From Cytobacillus oceanisediminis (lineage in GTDB: Bacteria; Bacillota; Bacilli; Bacillales; Cytobacillaceae), in NCBI RefSeq assembly GCF_003182355.1, contig NZ_QGTW01000002.1, positions 304,653 to 368,652 of the forward strand: 64,000 nucleotides of DNA, read 5' to 3'. The notes beneath the pieces were generated by a model. That model did no database searches. It saw nothing but the letters and a program-made list of their open reading frames with translations, and was not told the origin of the DNA. This document shows positions 50,146-59,927 of this stretch, piece by piece (positions within the stretch are counted from its first letter, which is position 1; each line of letters opens with the position of its first letter). The translations under genes were made by a program, and so were the position numbers.

Positions 50146-52164
50146 TTATTGGATGGTTCCGCCTGCCTGGGTGTAGCGGGCATTAAATTCCTGAACGAAT
50201 TGATTGGCAATGGCTGGATCATGAATAATCAGCATATTTTCGTCGTTTATATTGTTGCCGTTGTTGCTCCAGTTTGTGGAACCGACGATGACGGTTGGAT
50301 CACTGTTTGTATCTGCATCAATAATCATCGTCTTGCTGTGCAGCTTTCGCACCTCTGCATCCTTATAGACAGGGGCGGGATTTTTCCAGCGTGTGTTGGG
50401 ATTATTCACACTTGTCTGGGAGGCGGTCCTTCCCGTCATATCGATGCTTGCAGACCACCATTGATTCCAGAAATCGGAATCAAACACGCCTTTCACATCA
50501 AATCCGGTCAGGGTTCCCTCGAGGTCATTATAGGAACCTTCCCATTTGTTTTTCAGTTCATCGGCGATCGCCTGGTCACTCCAGGCGAAAATGGAAAAGT
50601 AGGTATTGAAATGTGCTTCGTTTCGAATCAGCGAAGCCATTTTGCCAATCGCATTGTCTCCGGCCGAGAAGTAGATTTCAACCTTTTTTCCATTAATATC
50701 AATCACATGGGTGGTGTTATCGGTTTTTCGGCTGCTGAAGTTGGATATCGCAGGATCAGGGTTCAAGGCAGCCGTTCCCCACATTTCATTGAATTCTGTT
50801 TCATAAATCCCTGCAAGCTCTGGCCAGTTCAATTCTACAATCTGATTTTGGTTTCCGTCCAAAATGCCCTGCTGCATATTTTCATCGGATCCATAAAGGC
50901 CGGTCACGGTGAAATTCCATGTTCCAGTAAAAACCCATCTGTCATCAATAATGGCAAATTTATTGTGCATCTGGTTTCCGGGGCTATAGTAGCTGCCCGC
51001 CGATTTGGATTCCGCATCCACGAATAAGCGGCCTGTTACATCAGAATTACCAACGGTTACGGTTACTTGATCGATATCATTGGCTGAGGAAGGGAGGCCC
51101 TTGCTTGTTCTTTTGGCGCTATCCTCAACAGCAAACATAGGGGAGTCGGAAAAAATCACGATGTCATCGGCAGTCCCCATGGCAGTATCCTGCCCGCGGG
51201 CCATTTTCTCCAAATACAGGCGCATGGTTTCAAATCGCTCTGCATAATGCGGGTCGGCTGAATCTTTGGAATCAGCGATTACGCGGACATCAACGCCCTC
51301 TGCCGCTTTCTGGATGAGTGTATCCACAACACGTGGAAGGTTAATTTCATATGTAGCAAAATCAATGCTCTTTGTTGCCGAATTCAGACGCTTGATTAAA
51401 ATATCTTCGAAGTTCACATTGTAATTCGCTTCGTTTCCGGCTGAAGCATATTGAGGAAATGCGCACTTGTTAAAGTATACGTTAATCGCTCCTTCAGCTT
51501 CGGAAACATTATTGAGATGCTGTGTCCTGTCATCACATACATTGGACGATGGGGGAGGTTCTGTTGAACCATCATCAGGATCTACGGTACCGCTTCCATC
51601 CGTTCCGGTGGAATTATACGCTTTTGGTGTACCAAGTCCGCCGGTGTAGCTTTTGTTGGCTGTTGCCCAGTTTGAGGAGGAAATTCCTTCTGCAGCCGGA
51701 TCGATCCGCTCCATGGTTGCTTTTGACGTATTATCGCCTGCATACCATGTGTCAACTTCATCGATGACGGTGCCTGCTGAATCCAGCAGCTGAAGATGCT
51801 CTGCGGTATTGCCAAGCGCTCCGCTGTAAATAAGGTCTGCCGGAATATCGGATACTGTCTGATCATCGGTTCTTTCCAATAAAAAATAGCCGTTTGCCGG
51901 AATCGTACCGCTTACTGCAATGGCGGGTGTCCCATCGGCAGCATGCAGCTTCCAGCCATCCAGAACAACATCTGAACCGGTGTTATTGTAAAGCTCGATC
52001 CATTCATCATTATAGCTTGCCGTTGTCCCCATCCAGGCTATTTCGTTAATGACTACACTCCCGGATCCGGCTGCATGAACAGTTGAAGCCGTGTTCTGTG
52101 TTACCGGAAAAAGAATGGAAAACAATAAAATGAATGCTGGAAAAATAGAAAACAATTTTTTCAC
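50146..52164 (-). CDS. Secreted lamin-tail (LTD) and phospholipase D-like protein
   Basis: A 672-residue exported protein. The signal peptide (KKLFSIFPAFILLFSILFPV, cleavage near VHAAG) is followed by a lamin-tail domain (about residues 35-160; VVINEIAWMGTTASYNDEWI, VVLDGWKLHAADG, ANGYFLLERTDD). An Asp/Ser/Pro linker leads to two PLD domains with HxK motifs: MHNKFAIIDDRWVFTGTWN (about 400) and LHSKTMIIDADTNSDP...GSTNWS (about 620). LTD-PLD proteins are usually secreted nucleases or phosphodiesterases. It is monocistronic, with its own terminator downstream. No wall-anchor motif is present. Confidence 0.88.
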   Translation of the reverse strand: MKKLFSIFPAFILLFSILFPVTQNTASTVHAAGSGSVVINEIAWMGTTASYNDEWIELYNNTGSDVVLDGWKLHAADGTPAIAVSGTIPANGYFLLERTDDQTVSDIPADLIYSGALGNTAEHLQLLDSAGTVIDEVDTWYAGDNTSKATMERIDPAAEGISSSNWATANKSYTGGLGTPKAYNSTGTDGSGTVDPDDGSTEPPPSSNVCDDRTQHLNNVSEAEGAINVYFNKCAFPQYASAGNEANYNVNFEDILIKRLNSATKSIDFATYEINLPRVVDTLIQKAAEGVDVRVIADSKDSADPHYAERFETMRLYLEKMARGQDTAMGTADDIVIFSDSPMFAVEDSAKRTSKGLPSSANDIDQVTVTVGNSDVTGRLFVDAESKSAGSYYSPGNQMHNKFAIIDDRWVFTGTWNFTVTGLYGSDENMQQGILDGNQNQIVELNWPELAGIYETEFNEMWGTAALNPDPAISNFSSRKTDNTTHVIDINGKKVEIYFSAGDNAIGKMASLIRNEAHFNTYFSIFAWSDQAIADELKNKWEGSYNDLEGTLTGFDVKGVFDSDFWNQWWSASIDMTGRTASQTSVNNPNTRWKNPAPVYKDAEVRKLHSKTMIIDADTNSDPTVIVGSTNWSNNGNNINDENMLIIHDPAIANQFVQEFNARYTQAGGTIQ

Positions 52165-52510
52165 CTGACTACCTCCTAAAAATACAAATCAAGTTAATCA
52201 TAGTGTGAGATTGTTCGAGAAATATATAGAAATTGTAAATTTTTTGAAAGATGGTTCTATTTTACTGGTTTATTTTTTTGAAGTGTGGATTGACAAGCCT
52301 GAATGCCTAAATAAGCTCTGAGACTAGAAGATCTTGTATTCCACCTTTGTCTGACTGGTGTTTATCACCCTTTAATAGATTGATAACACCTTCAATGAAA
52401 GCTGCAAAAAACTCGTTATATGATCCTGACCAATTATTTAACAAAAGCACCTTCTTCTTGCTTTATCCTCTTCGTGTTACAATTTAAAAAAACGATTCGG
52501 AGGAATAGAG
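52165..52510. other. Divergent promoter region
   Basis: No gene is seen. The right end holds the promoter at 52455-52483 for the SEC-C gene; the left end must hold the promoter of the reverse-strand PLD gene, but no clear match was found there. Confidence 0.5.
52455..52483 (+). promoter_or_regulatory. Promoter of the SEC-C gene
   Basis: TTCTTG at 52455-52460 and TACAAT at 52478-52483 have 17-base spacing, 27 bases before the ATG at 52511; CGGAGGA serves as ribosome binding site. Confidence 0.5.
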
Positions 52511-54676
52511 ATGTCGATTAGGCGGAATGAGCCTTGTCCATGTGGGAGCGGCAAGAAGTATAAGCAGTGCTGTTTGAAAAAGAAGAAAGTGGTTGAACTG
52601 GGGCAGGTTAAGCAGGAACAGTTTTTTCAGATGAAGAAAAGGCTGAGTGAACGGTTAGCGGAGGAAGTGCTTGGTTTTTATTCTTTCCTGGAGTATCAGG
52701 CGCTCATGAAAGAGTTTAGGGAACGAATGGGCGTGAGCGATATAATGGACGGATATGGCCATCATTGGCTTATGTTCTTTTATCGCCATCCGGCGTTTGG
52801 CGGATTACGAGGAATCGAATGGTATAACCGGAAGAGGGGGCGGCGAGATGAGCCGGCGCTGCAGCGTATGGCGCAGGTTTGGGAGTCGCTTGTGCCGCGT
52901 TTGATTCAGCATGTCGATTTTAATGAACGAGGGGTTCTTGTGGAAGATTTATTTACACATGAACGCTTTCATATGCCGTATTGTGAAACATTACCGGAGC
53001 CGCAGCCTTGGGGAGGGGCATTTTGCCTGTTAGAAGAAAGGGATGGCGGCTATTATATGAATGGAGTGGCTGCGACCGTAGGACCGGGAAAATTGAAGGA
53101 AGCAAAAAAGCTTCTTAAAAGCCATTTGGATCAAACAGGAGACTCGTATGAAAAAGCGTCGATCGATCTTTTTCCGGAAACTACGGGTGCCTTGCTTCAG
53201 GAGGCAGAATGGTTAGTTAAAGAGGAGAGTAAATTGGTGCATACGACACTCGTGTATTCTATGACTGACGTTAATCAAGTGATGACAGTGGTTCACCAAA
53301 CTGGCCGCCTGGATATGGAGGAATGGGATGGGCATAGCGGCAAGGGAAGTCTCGTAGCCAATCGCTACCGCTATGAAGATAATCTGGCAAATGGCTCTGT
53401 TTATCTAAATGAAGTCGAAGGGATCATTGAATTAGCAGGGAATCAGCTGACATTTCAGTCTATCGATCAAAGAGCCGCAGCTAAATTCCAGCAGCTATTA
53501 ATGAGTATTCCGCAGGCTGATTTGATTAAAGAGGTGAAAGAAAGCCGGAAGGTGCCGGCGGGGGTTCAAGCCAGCTCCTTTAGTGTGGCACTAGAAGAAG
53601 GAGTTCCGCCTGTTTTCGCCCACTTTGCCCATCAGGCCATGCACACGAAAGACCTGCACCTGCCGCTTCCGCAGTTTAATGGAAAAGCACCGGCAGAGAT
53701 GACGGAATTAAAGAAACACGCAGAACTTGAACAATGGCTTAGAGAGCTTGAATATGCGAGTTATCAGAACACGAAAAGTCAGACAAAAGAAAAATGGACA
53801 GCTGACTTTAACCAGTTAAGGAAAGCCTTGAATAGGCCGCTTTCTCCATTCACAACACTTCGGGAGGAAAGGGAATCAGCTATTGTCCGATTGGAAGATT
53901 CGGTGGAGCATACGGCCGGCTGGACAAAAGAGGACTTGGAGTTATGGGATGAAATGGGACTGCCTGTTCATGAAATCAAGAACGAATATGCACGGGATCT
54001 CTTAGATTTTTTCCAGGAAAAAGGTGCAGGGAAATCCTCTAATACCTTTTATAAATACCGTCTTGGGGTGCAGGTAATCTCTCATTTTTTTGTGGAGGAA
54101 AAGATTGAACGGACAACTGGCATACTTCCGGAGCAATGGGAAGCATTGATTGCCTATTATTATCTGGAGTTTAATCATGATGCTACGACTAATCAGGCAA
54201 AGGGATTTTTGACTGTGGTCAAAAGCTTTGCGGCTTGGCTCGACCGAAGAGAAGGGACAGCTCATGGGCCTATCGTGAAGCAGCTTGTGAAAGAATTGGA
54301 GACTCCTATATTACAGGCAATTACTATCCTTGAAGCTTATACACCTTATCACGAAAGAAGATACGAATTCAGCCACCATATGGGGCAATTTCGCCGAATA
54401 ATTGAAAAAGGGGAAGTTCCTGGTCAAATAGTGAAAGGTTATTTTCGCGTAAAATCCGTTACTGCCTCGTATGTGAACTTTGTGAAGATCGATGAACCTG
54501 GCCAAGTGTTTAAAACTACCGTTCCAAAAGAAACCCTTTCACTGATACAGTCAGGGATGATTTTTTGCGGATCTTTGGCTCAAAAAACAAACTGGAAAAT
54601 CTACAGCGCTGAAAGGGTTTACCCGAAACAAGCGGGTAGAGCGGTGCCAGAACGTCGGCTTCCCTCAGGCCATTAA
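52511..54676 (+). CDS. SEC-C motif protein with possible integrase-like core-binding domain
   Basis: A 721-residue protein. The N-terminus carries a SEC-C zinc motif (NEPCPCGSGKKYKQCCLK; Cys9, Cys11, Cys20, Cys21). Residues about 30-440 form a long region of unknown fold with charged helices. At about 490-600 (EYARDLLDFFQEKGAGKSSN, YKYRLGVQVISHFFVEEK, then TNQAKGFLTVVKSFAAWLDR) the pattern resembles the helical N-terminal domain of tyrosine recombinases, but the Arg-His-Tyr catalytic part is absent. SEC-C domains serve as small metal-binding modules in SecA and many uncharacterised proteins. Only the SEC-C part is certain; the recombinase-like region is my impression. Confidence 0.75.
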   Translation: MSIRRNEPCPCGSGKKYKQCCLKKKKVVELGQVKQEQFFQMKKRLSERLAEEVLGFYSFLEYQALMKEFRERMGVSDIMDGYGHHWLMFFYRHPAFGGLRGIEWYNRKRGRRDEPALQRMAQVWESLVPRLIQHVDFNERGVLVEDLFTHERFHMPYCETLPEPQPWGGAFCLLEERDGGYYMNGVAATVGPGKLKEAKKLLKSHLDQTGDSYEKASIDLFPETTGALLQEAEWLVKEESKLVHTTLVYSMTDVNQVMTVVHQTGRLDMEEWDGHSGKGSLVANRYRYEDNLANGSVYLNEVEGIIELAGNQLTFQSIDQRAAAKFQQLLMSIPQADLIKEVKESRKVPAGVQASSFSVALEEGVPPVFAHFAHQAMHTKDLHLPLPQFNGKAPAEMTELKKHAELEQWLRELEYASYQNTKSQTKEKWTADFNQLRKALNRPLSPFTTLREERESAIVRLEDSVEHTAGWTKEDLELWDEMGLPVHEIKNEYARDLLDFFQEKGAGKSSNTFYKYRLGVQVISHFFVEEKIERTTGILPEQWEALIAYYYLEFNHDATTNQAKGFLTVVKSFAAWLDRREGTAHGPIVKQLVKELETPILQAITILEAYTPYHERRYEFSHHMGQFRRIIEKGEVPGQIVKGYFRVKSVTASYVNFVKIDEPGQVFKTTVPKETLSLIQSGMIFCGSLAQKTNWKIYSAERVYPKQAGRAVPERRLPSGH

Positions 54677-54830
54677 AGGACTAAAGTGCTTTGAGAATGT
54701 GATTGGTGACGATTAAAGAGTACAGGAAGCCTAGCTGTTTGAACGGGAATATTTGTTTGGTTTTTAGTATTATGTTTTAGGTGATTATCATATTATCAAT
54801 TTAGCAGCTGAATATTGTGAGGGTGGTTGG

Positions 54831-54998
54831 GTGTCGATCTTCTTTCCTTTAATCATGGAAACATTTCTTGAAGTCATTCGTGAAGTGATGAAAGGTGTTG
54901 TGCGTAAGATTGCTGCACACACATTTCGAAAGAACGTACTAGACAACAAGAAAACCACCCCTCGCCGTCGCAAGCAAAAGGGTGGCTTTCAAAAGTAA
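54831..54998 (+). CDS. Small basic protein (55 aa), unknown
   Basis: GTG at 54831 follows GAGGGTGG. The product has an amphipathic first half (SIFFPLIMETFLEVIREVMK, VVRKIAAHTFRK) and a basic tail (KKTTPRRRKQKGGFQK). It lies just upstream of a good terminator at 55043-55072. The reverse frame at 54788-54973 covers the same DNA but has a weaker start context. Similar small Arg/Lys-rich proteins exist in Bacillus mobile regions; no function is known to me. Confidence 0.5.
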   Translation: MSIFFPLIMETFLEVIREVMKGVVRKIAAHTFRKNVLDNKKTTPRRRKQKGGFQK

Positions 54999-55042
54999 CA
55001 AATAAAGTTTGACAACCACACCCTGACGGTAAAGGTTGCGGG

Positions 55043-55072
55043 AGAGAAGTGTTAGCAGCACTTCTCTTTTTT
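55043..55072 (+). terminator. Rho-independent terminator
   Basis: AGAGAAGTG (55043-55051) pairs with CACTTCTCT (55059-55067), followed by TTTTTT. Confidence 0.8.
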
Positions 55073-56461
55073 AGTTTATTCTTATTATATAGGAAGTAGC
55101 CTAAAATGAAATAAATTAATAAGAGGAGAGAAAGGCATGTGGTTAAAAACCAATATTAGTGGCTTCCTTCTGCTAGTGACCTGGCTTGGGGATTTATAAT
55201 GGCACCCGACCCCTGGGAAATGATTGAAGAGTGTAAACTCAGTGCAACTTACACTTTTCAATTCCCATTTCTTGTAAACGATCTCTTAACCAGTGTGCCT
55301 TACCCCGACTGCGTTAATGCGTTAATGATTGAGGGGACAGGCACCTCTTTTCCGAAACCGAAGATACAACACACTTCTTATTTATGAGGTTTTTTCTACA
55401 TGATAAAAGAGGTATTTTAGGTATTGAGTTTAAAATAGACAACAAGTTAGAACCTCCATATAATATGCAATCTAACTTCTATATTCTTACTGAAATAAAC
55501 CAGCTGGACGATTTCACAAGGAAGCTAGGGAAATTTATCAGAGATGAAATAAATGAATTAGAAAGTTTAATATAACTAGGGCTTACTCCACAATCAGGCG
55601 CTTTTATGAAATTGAAAGCGTCTTTCTTTATGAAAAGTGAAAGAAATTAAAAAACGGAAGAAAAATAATGCGACCTAAAGAAGCAAGAAGAGAAACAGCG
55701 TGGAGAAGCAAAGAAAGCAGAAGAGAAAGCCAAAGATGTTTCTGGCTATTATTTGAAGTATGTTTTAGCAGTATGTTTATTAATCTTTATGAATCAATTC
55801 TCAAACAAAAAATGTATATATTCTTATATTATACATAAATGTGAAACTCTAGTTATTGAACAAACGGGCCATTTTCTTGAACAAAAGTTTTTAAAAAAAT
55901 TGGCTGTATATATAGGTTCAATCTCTAAAGAAAGATCAATGATTCATAAGTCTGATAAAAATAATCAGGAGTTTTTTACCTTATATTCCATATTTCCCCT
56001 ATGTAAACTGATACTGAGTTGATAAATAAATTTTTTAGGGAGGGAAAGGAGAAAAATGAATTTATTCCTCAAGGAACGATAAGAGCTGTTACTGTTTTTT
56101 TATGCTCTTAAATGCTTTTGTATTTTCGCCACAGTCTAAGGACCAAAAAGCATCATCCCCTGAACATTTTATATAAACGGTGGGGAGCGAAATGGCATCC
56201 ATTCATTGGTTTACAGTTCGAAAATAGATTGGGGCAAAGGTTTATTGATGTTCGGTAAATTTAAGTGTCATTCTGGCTCGGGAATTTTTGTAAAATTTAA
56301 ATATCTTTTGATAAAGACAACAAGTTGCTATTAAAAAATAACACTTGTAAGGGAGTTGATCTAATGACATGATTTCAAGGATTTTGACAATATTTCTTCG
56401 GTTGCGAACCACGATAACGTCAATAGGTTAAATAAATATTTTAATAGAGGAGATTATCACG
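55073..56461. other. AT-rich region of gene debris upstream of the toxin-like gene
   Basis: No intact gene is convincing. Visible pieces are: a GGCACCCGACCCC box at about 55200 and GAGGGGACAGGCACCTC at 55331-55347 (REP-like); a 63-codon frame at 55384-55575 that reads like the end of a protein (KIDNKLEPPYNMQSNFYILT, DEINELESLI) but has no ribosome binding site; a hairpin AGGCGCTTT/AAAGCGTCT at about 55596-55619; a frame of Lys/Glu-rich codons running into 55753-56022; and the end of a signal-peptide-like frame at about 56103-56176 (LLNAFVFSPQSKDQ). These look like remains of secreted-protein genes. Confidence 0.45.
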
Positions 56462-59161
56462 GTGGGAAAAAAAATAAAAAGGATGTTGAGTTTTTTATTG
56501 ATCTTTGCAATGATTTTTAGCGGATTTGGGCAAGCGGTCGTTGCCAAGAGCAATAACCAAGCTAATCAAGGAAAAAATAAGATTTCTAGTGAGCAAAATG
56601 TAAAACAGTGGTTAAGTGAATATGAATTCTATGAGGACACAAGAATTGCAAAAATCTATGATCAGATTGCAATAAAAGAATTAAAGCGTTTTGCCACAGT
56701 CATAAAAGAAACGAATGCGAAGTTTGATTCTAAACTGATAGCGGAAATGGATGAAACTGGAGACTTTAAACAAACAGAGATAAATGAACCTGATGTACTT
56801 CAACAATTGATTAACGAATATGAACAAGCTGTTGAAGAGGAGTACATAAAAGAGGTGGTTCTTAAAAGTGATCGGCTCATGAAAATCAAACATAAGTTAA
56901 CCATAGGTCTATGGGGGTATGTAAAAGAAAACGATTTTAATGAACCAACTGAAGTATTAATTTCAGATATACTCTTTAATTTTTATTTATCAGATAAAAT
57001 TGTCAATAAAAATGCTATCGGCATTTTAAAGGATATCTCTGATCAAACGGATCACAAAGGAAATAAAATAAAAGCTCATTTGAATAACGCTGTGAAAATG
57101 TCTGAAAAAGCGAATGGATTTCTAGAAAAAGATCTAGCTATCCCTGCATCAAAATCCTATCAAAATGTATATAAACAAGTACTATTCGGACTTGAAAAAG
57201 CAGGCTATCAATTTAACACCGAATTCTTTGAATCTACTTCTGACAAGGATGGTGACACGATAACCGATGGAATAGAATTTCTAGAGGGAATGAATGCATT
57301 TGAAAAGGATACAGATGGTGATGGATTAAAGGACAATATTGAATATGAGATGAAATCCTCTATTTCCCCTATAAAATATGATACAGATGATAATGGCATA
57401 AGTGATGCAGATGAAGATAGCGATGAAGACGGCCTGAAAAATAAAGAGGAGCAGGCTTATCAAACAAATTTGATGAAGAAAGATTCAGACCAAGATGGTT
57501 TAACTGACGGATTTGAAGTTAAACAGTTTGGTTCATTACCTAATAAGGATGATACAGATAGCGATGGATTAAGTGATGGAGATGAACATGCTTTAAAGAC
57601 AAACCCGAATGCTGCAGACAGTGATAATGACGGGACCACGGATTCACAAGAACTCCATCAACAATCTATTCGTCAATCATTGAAACCGTCTGGTAAATCA
57701 GAAATTACAAGTGTAGAAGTTAGTTTTAGTGCAAAGGATAATATTAATAAAACGACTAGAATTAGCACAAACAAAGGCAATATGAAAACAGCTAATTTAC
57801 ACGGTATTATTGGTTCTCCTATTAGGATCAATACGCAATCAGAATTTGAGAAAGCAAGCATTACATTTACTTATGATGAATCAAAGCTAGGAGACACGTT
57901 GGAAGATGATCTAGCCATCGTTTGGTATAATGAAGAGGAAGAAATGTTTGAAAGCCTTAACGCTGTGTTAGATACAAGTAAGAATACAATAAGTGTGGAA
58001 ACGACTCAGCTTAGTGAATATATGGTTGTTGATAAGAAAAAATGGTTGGAGCTTTGGAGTAAGGAAATAGACTACTTAAGCAGAGATAAGAATATAGTTT
58101 CTAGTAGCGATGATTCAAGTGGTGGAGAGACAGATCCAAAAGATTCAGATGGGGATGGCTTATACGATACCTATGAAACTGAAGGAATGAAAACACCATA
58201 CGGTATCATCTACTCAGATCCTAACAAGAAAGATAGTGACGGAGATGGATTAACCGATGGGCAAGAAATGGGTCCATTCAAAACTTTCACTATGGAATTT
58301 TTTGGAATTACTATTCATTTTGAAGGTTTCTTTCCAACCAGTTTTCCTGACCAAAAAGATAGTGATGGAGATGGAATTTTTGATAAAGAGGATGAAAGAC
58401 CGTTGTTGTACTCTGATTTATCCAATTTAGTAATTTATCAATCAGATAGACCAGAAGGCTATGATGAAAATGGAGATGTAGCGAATGATATGAAAACAAA
58501 TGATTATACTGGAGATGAAATGACTGACATTAGCTGGATGTTCAATTTCCAATTATGGGAATCTGATTGGCCAGATATTCTCTTTGATGAGTTCGAGTGG
58601 ATGTCAACAAGCTTATTTTCTACGGGAGAAATGGAAGATGTTATTTTAGATATGATTGACCATTTTGAGGGAGGAAATGGTACTGATTATCGCAATCAGA
58701 CTTTAACGAAAAAAGCGAGGGAGCATGAGACAACAAAAGCCTATATTGAATTCCTCAAAAATGCTTTAGTTGATGAGTTAAAGAAAAATGGAGGTAATTT
58801 GGCAGCACTTCAGTTTGATAAAAGTACAAAGGATACAGATAAATTTTATCAATATATACAGGATAATGCTGTTTACCCGACGTTTAGCACTTGGGGTGAT
58901 AGAATAGGCGGACTTACAATTTCAGTAAATGATACTTGGGGGAATACCGTATCCGTAAAAGACTTTTCAGTAGAGAACAATCACTTTAAAGGTGTTATGC
59001 AGGTTCGTTTATATGATCATTTTGGGTTAGATCAGCCAGATGTGGAGAAGGAGTATGTCAACTTAGCAGGATTTCGTGCCTGGTTTGTCTTACAGCATTA
59101 TGATGAATATAATGGGAAATATAAGCCCTTTGTTTCTGTAATGGAAATGGATACCATTTGA
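56462..59161 (+). CDS. Secreted calcium-repeat protein with C-terminal DUF3289-like domain (candidate toxin)
   Basis: An 899-residue exported protein. GTG at 56462 has AGAGGAG upstream; a signal peptide follows (KRMLSFLLIFAMIFSGFGQA, cleavage near VVA-KS). Residues about 35-255 are helical and unknown. Two blocks of thrombospondin type 3-like calcium repeats follow (about 260-400 and 560-660), with motifs such as DTDGDGLKD, DSDQDGLTD, DTDSDGLSD, DSDGDGLTD and DSDGDGIFD. Residues about 720-899 (MEDVILDMIDHFEGGNGTDY, YDHFGLDQPDVEKEY, AGFRAWFVLQHYDEYNGKYK) match the DUF3289 family pattern, which occurs at the C-terminus of secreted effector-like proteins. A small lipoprotein gene follows 11 bases later. 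The region is more AT-rich than its neighbours, suggesting transfer. Confidence 0.82.
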   Translation: MGKKIKRMLSFLLIFAMIFSGFGQAVVAKSNNQANQGKNKISSEQNVKQWLSEYEFYEDTRIAKIYDQIAIKELKRFATVIKETNAKFDSKLIAEMDETGDFKQTEINEPDVLQQLINEYEQAVEEEYIKEVVLKSDRLMKIKHKLTIGLWGYVKENDFNEPTEVLISDILFNFYLSDKIVNKNAIGILKDISDQTDHKGNKIKAHLNNAVKMSEKANGFLEKDLAIPASKSYQNVYKQVLFGLEKAGYQFNTEFFESTSDKDGDTITDGIEFLEGMNAFEKDTDGDGLKDNIEYEMKSSISPIKYDTDDNGISDADEDSDEDGLKNKEEQAYQTNLMKKDSDQDGLTDGFEVKQFGSLPNKDDTDSDGLSDGDEHALKTNPNAADSDNDGTTDSQELHQQSIRQSLKPSGKSEITSVEVSFSAKDNINKTTRISTNKGNMKTANLHGIIGSPIRINTQSEFEKASITFTYDESKLGDTLEDDLAIVWYNEEEEMFESLNAVLDTSKNTISVETTQLSEYMVVDKKKWLELWSKEIDYLSRDKNIVSSSDDSSGGETDPKDSDGDGLYDTYETEGMKTPYGIIYSDPNKKDSDGDGLTDGQEMGPFKTFTMEFFGITIHFEGFFPTSFPDQKDSDGDGIFDKEDERPLLYSDLSNLVIYQSDRPEGYDENGDVANDMKTNDYTGDEMTDISWMFNFQLWESDWPDILFDEFEWMSTSLFSTGEMEDVILDMIDHFEGGNGTDYRNQTLTKKAREHETTKAYIEFLKNALVDELKKNGGNLAALQFDKSTKDTDKFYQYIQDNAVYPTFSTWGDRIGGLTISVNDTWGNTVSVKDFSVENNHFKGVMQVRLYDHFGLDQPDVEKEYVNLAGFRAWFVLQHYDEYNGKYKPFVSVMEMDTI

Positions 59162-59172
59162 GGGGAAATTGA

Positions 59173-59694
59173 GTGATTAAAATTAATGTAAAAATTATCG
59201 TTTTAATGATTGGTATAGTTTTAATTCCATTAAACGTAATTGGATGTACAAAGAATGAGGAATCAAGCGGGGAAACAAAGATTTTCGAAATTGCCAATAC
59301 AGAACAGATCGTTGGTAAAAAGGATGAAGAAGAGGTGACTCTTAGAAAGCATTATATGATTCTGAATCCACCAACAGATTTAATAGATTTAAAAGAATTA
59401 GTTGAAAAATACATTAAGAATCATCCAGTTGAAGAAGACATGAATGTAATAGAAGGAAAAAACAGGATTTTTTATATGTCCTTCTATAGGGAAAGTGACG
59501 ATTTGCCAAGAGACTGGCAGCCTGATGAAAGTTACATGAATACGGATCGGATGGAACATCATAAGCATGATCTCATTGCATCGATCATTTGGTCAGATGC
59601 TGAACCACAAAAAGAATACAATGTTTATGATAAAAGTAAGGAAGGAGAAATAATTAAGTGGTTGCGTTTTATTGAGGATCAGCTTGTTGAGTGA
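59173..59694 (+). CDS. Small lipoprotein (candidate immunity protein)
   Basis: A 173-residue protein with a lipoprotein signal peptide (VKIIVLMIGIVLIPLNVIGC, lipobox VIGC, Cys near residue 24). The mature part is charged and soluble, with an acidic start (NEESSGETKIFEI), LKELVEKYIKNHPVEEDMNV and a Trp-rich centre (YRESDDLPRDWQPDES). The start has GGGGAAATTGA upstream, 11 bases after the preceding gene, so the two are co-transcribed. No family was recognised. A surface-anchored partner encoded right behind a secreted toxin-like protein fits an immunity role; a co-secreted chaperone or processing factor is the alternative. Confidence 0.7.
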   Translation: MIKINVKIIVLMIGIVLIPLNVIGCTKNEESSGETKIFEIANTEQIVGKKDEEEVTLRKHYMILNPPTDLIDLKELVEKYIKNHPVEEDMNVIEGKNRIFYMSFYRESDDLPRDWQPDESYMNTDRMEHHKHDLIASIIWSDAEPQKEYNVYDKSKEGEIIKWLRFIEDQLVE

Positions 59695-59797
59695 TTAGAC
59701 TGGGGATCACCATTCCCATATGACCCTCATTACTCGAATCGTTTCCATGTTCCGTTAAAGGGCGCTTTTGTTCAATAATCAAAAGTAATAATGAACC

Positions 59798-59837
59798 AAA
59801 AATCTGCACGTTCTTATTCAGAACGTGCAGATTTTTG
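59798..59837. terminator. Bidirectional terminator after the toxin-like operon
   Basis: AAATCTGCACGTTC and GAACGTGCAGATTT form a stem at about 59800-59834, with A- and T-rich flanks on both sides. Confidence 0.85.
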
Positions 59838-59927
59838 GATTTTTTACATTCAAAAAACATACTGCCATAATCAGCATTTTTTAAATGCCAAATACACCAA
59901 AGAAGTAATTAGTATCATTACTTGCTT

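Noticed and set aside
50101-51027. A 308-codon forward frame
   Set aside because: It lies antisense within the PLD-domain gene, whose domains and signal peptide are clear; the translation has no family features.
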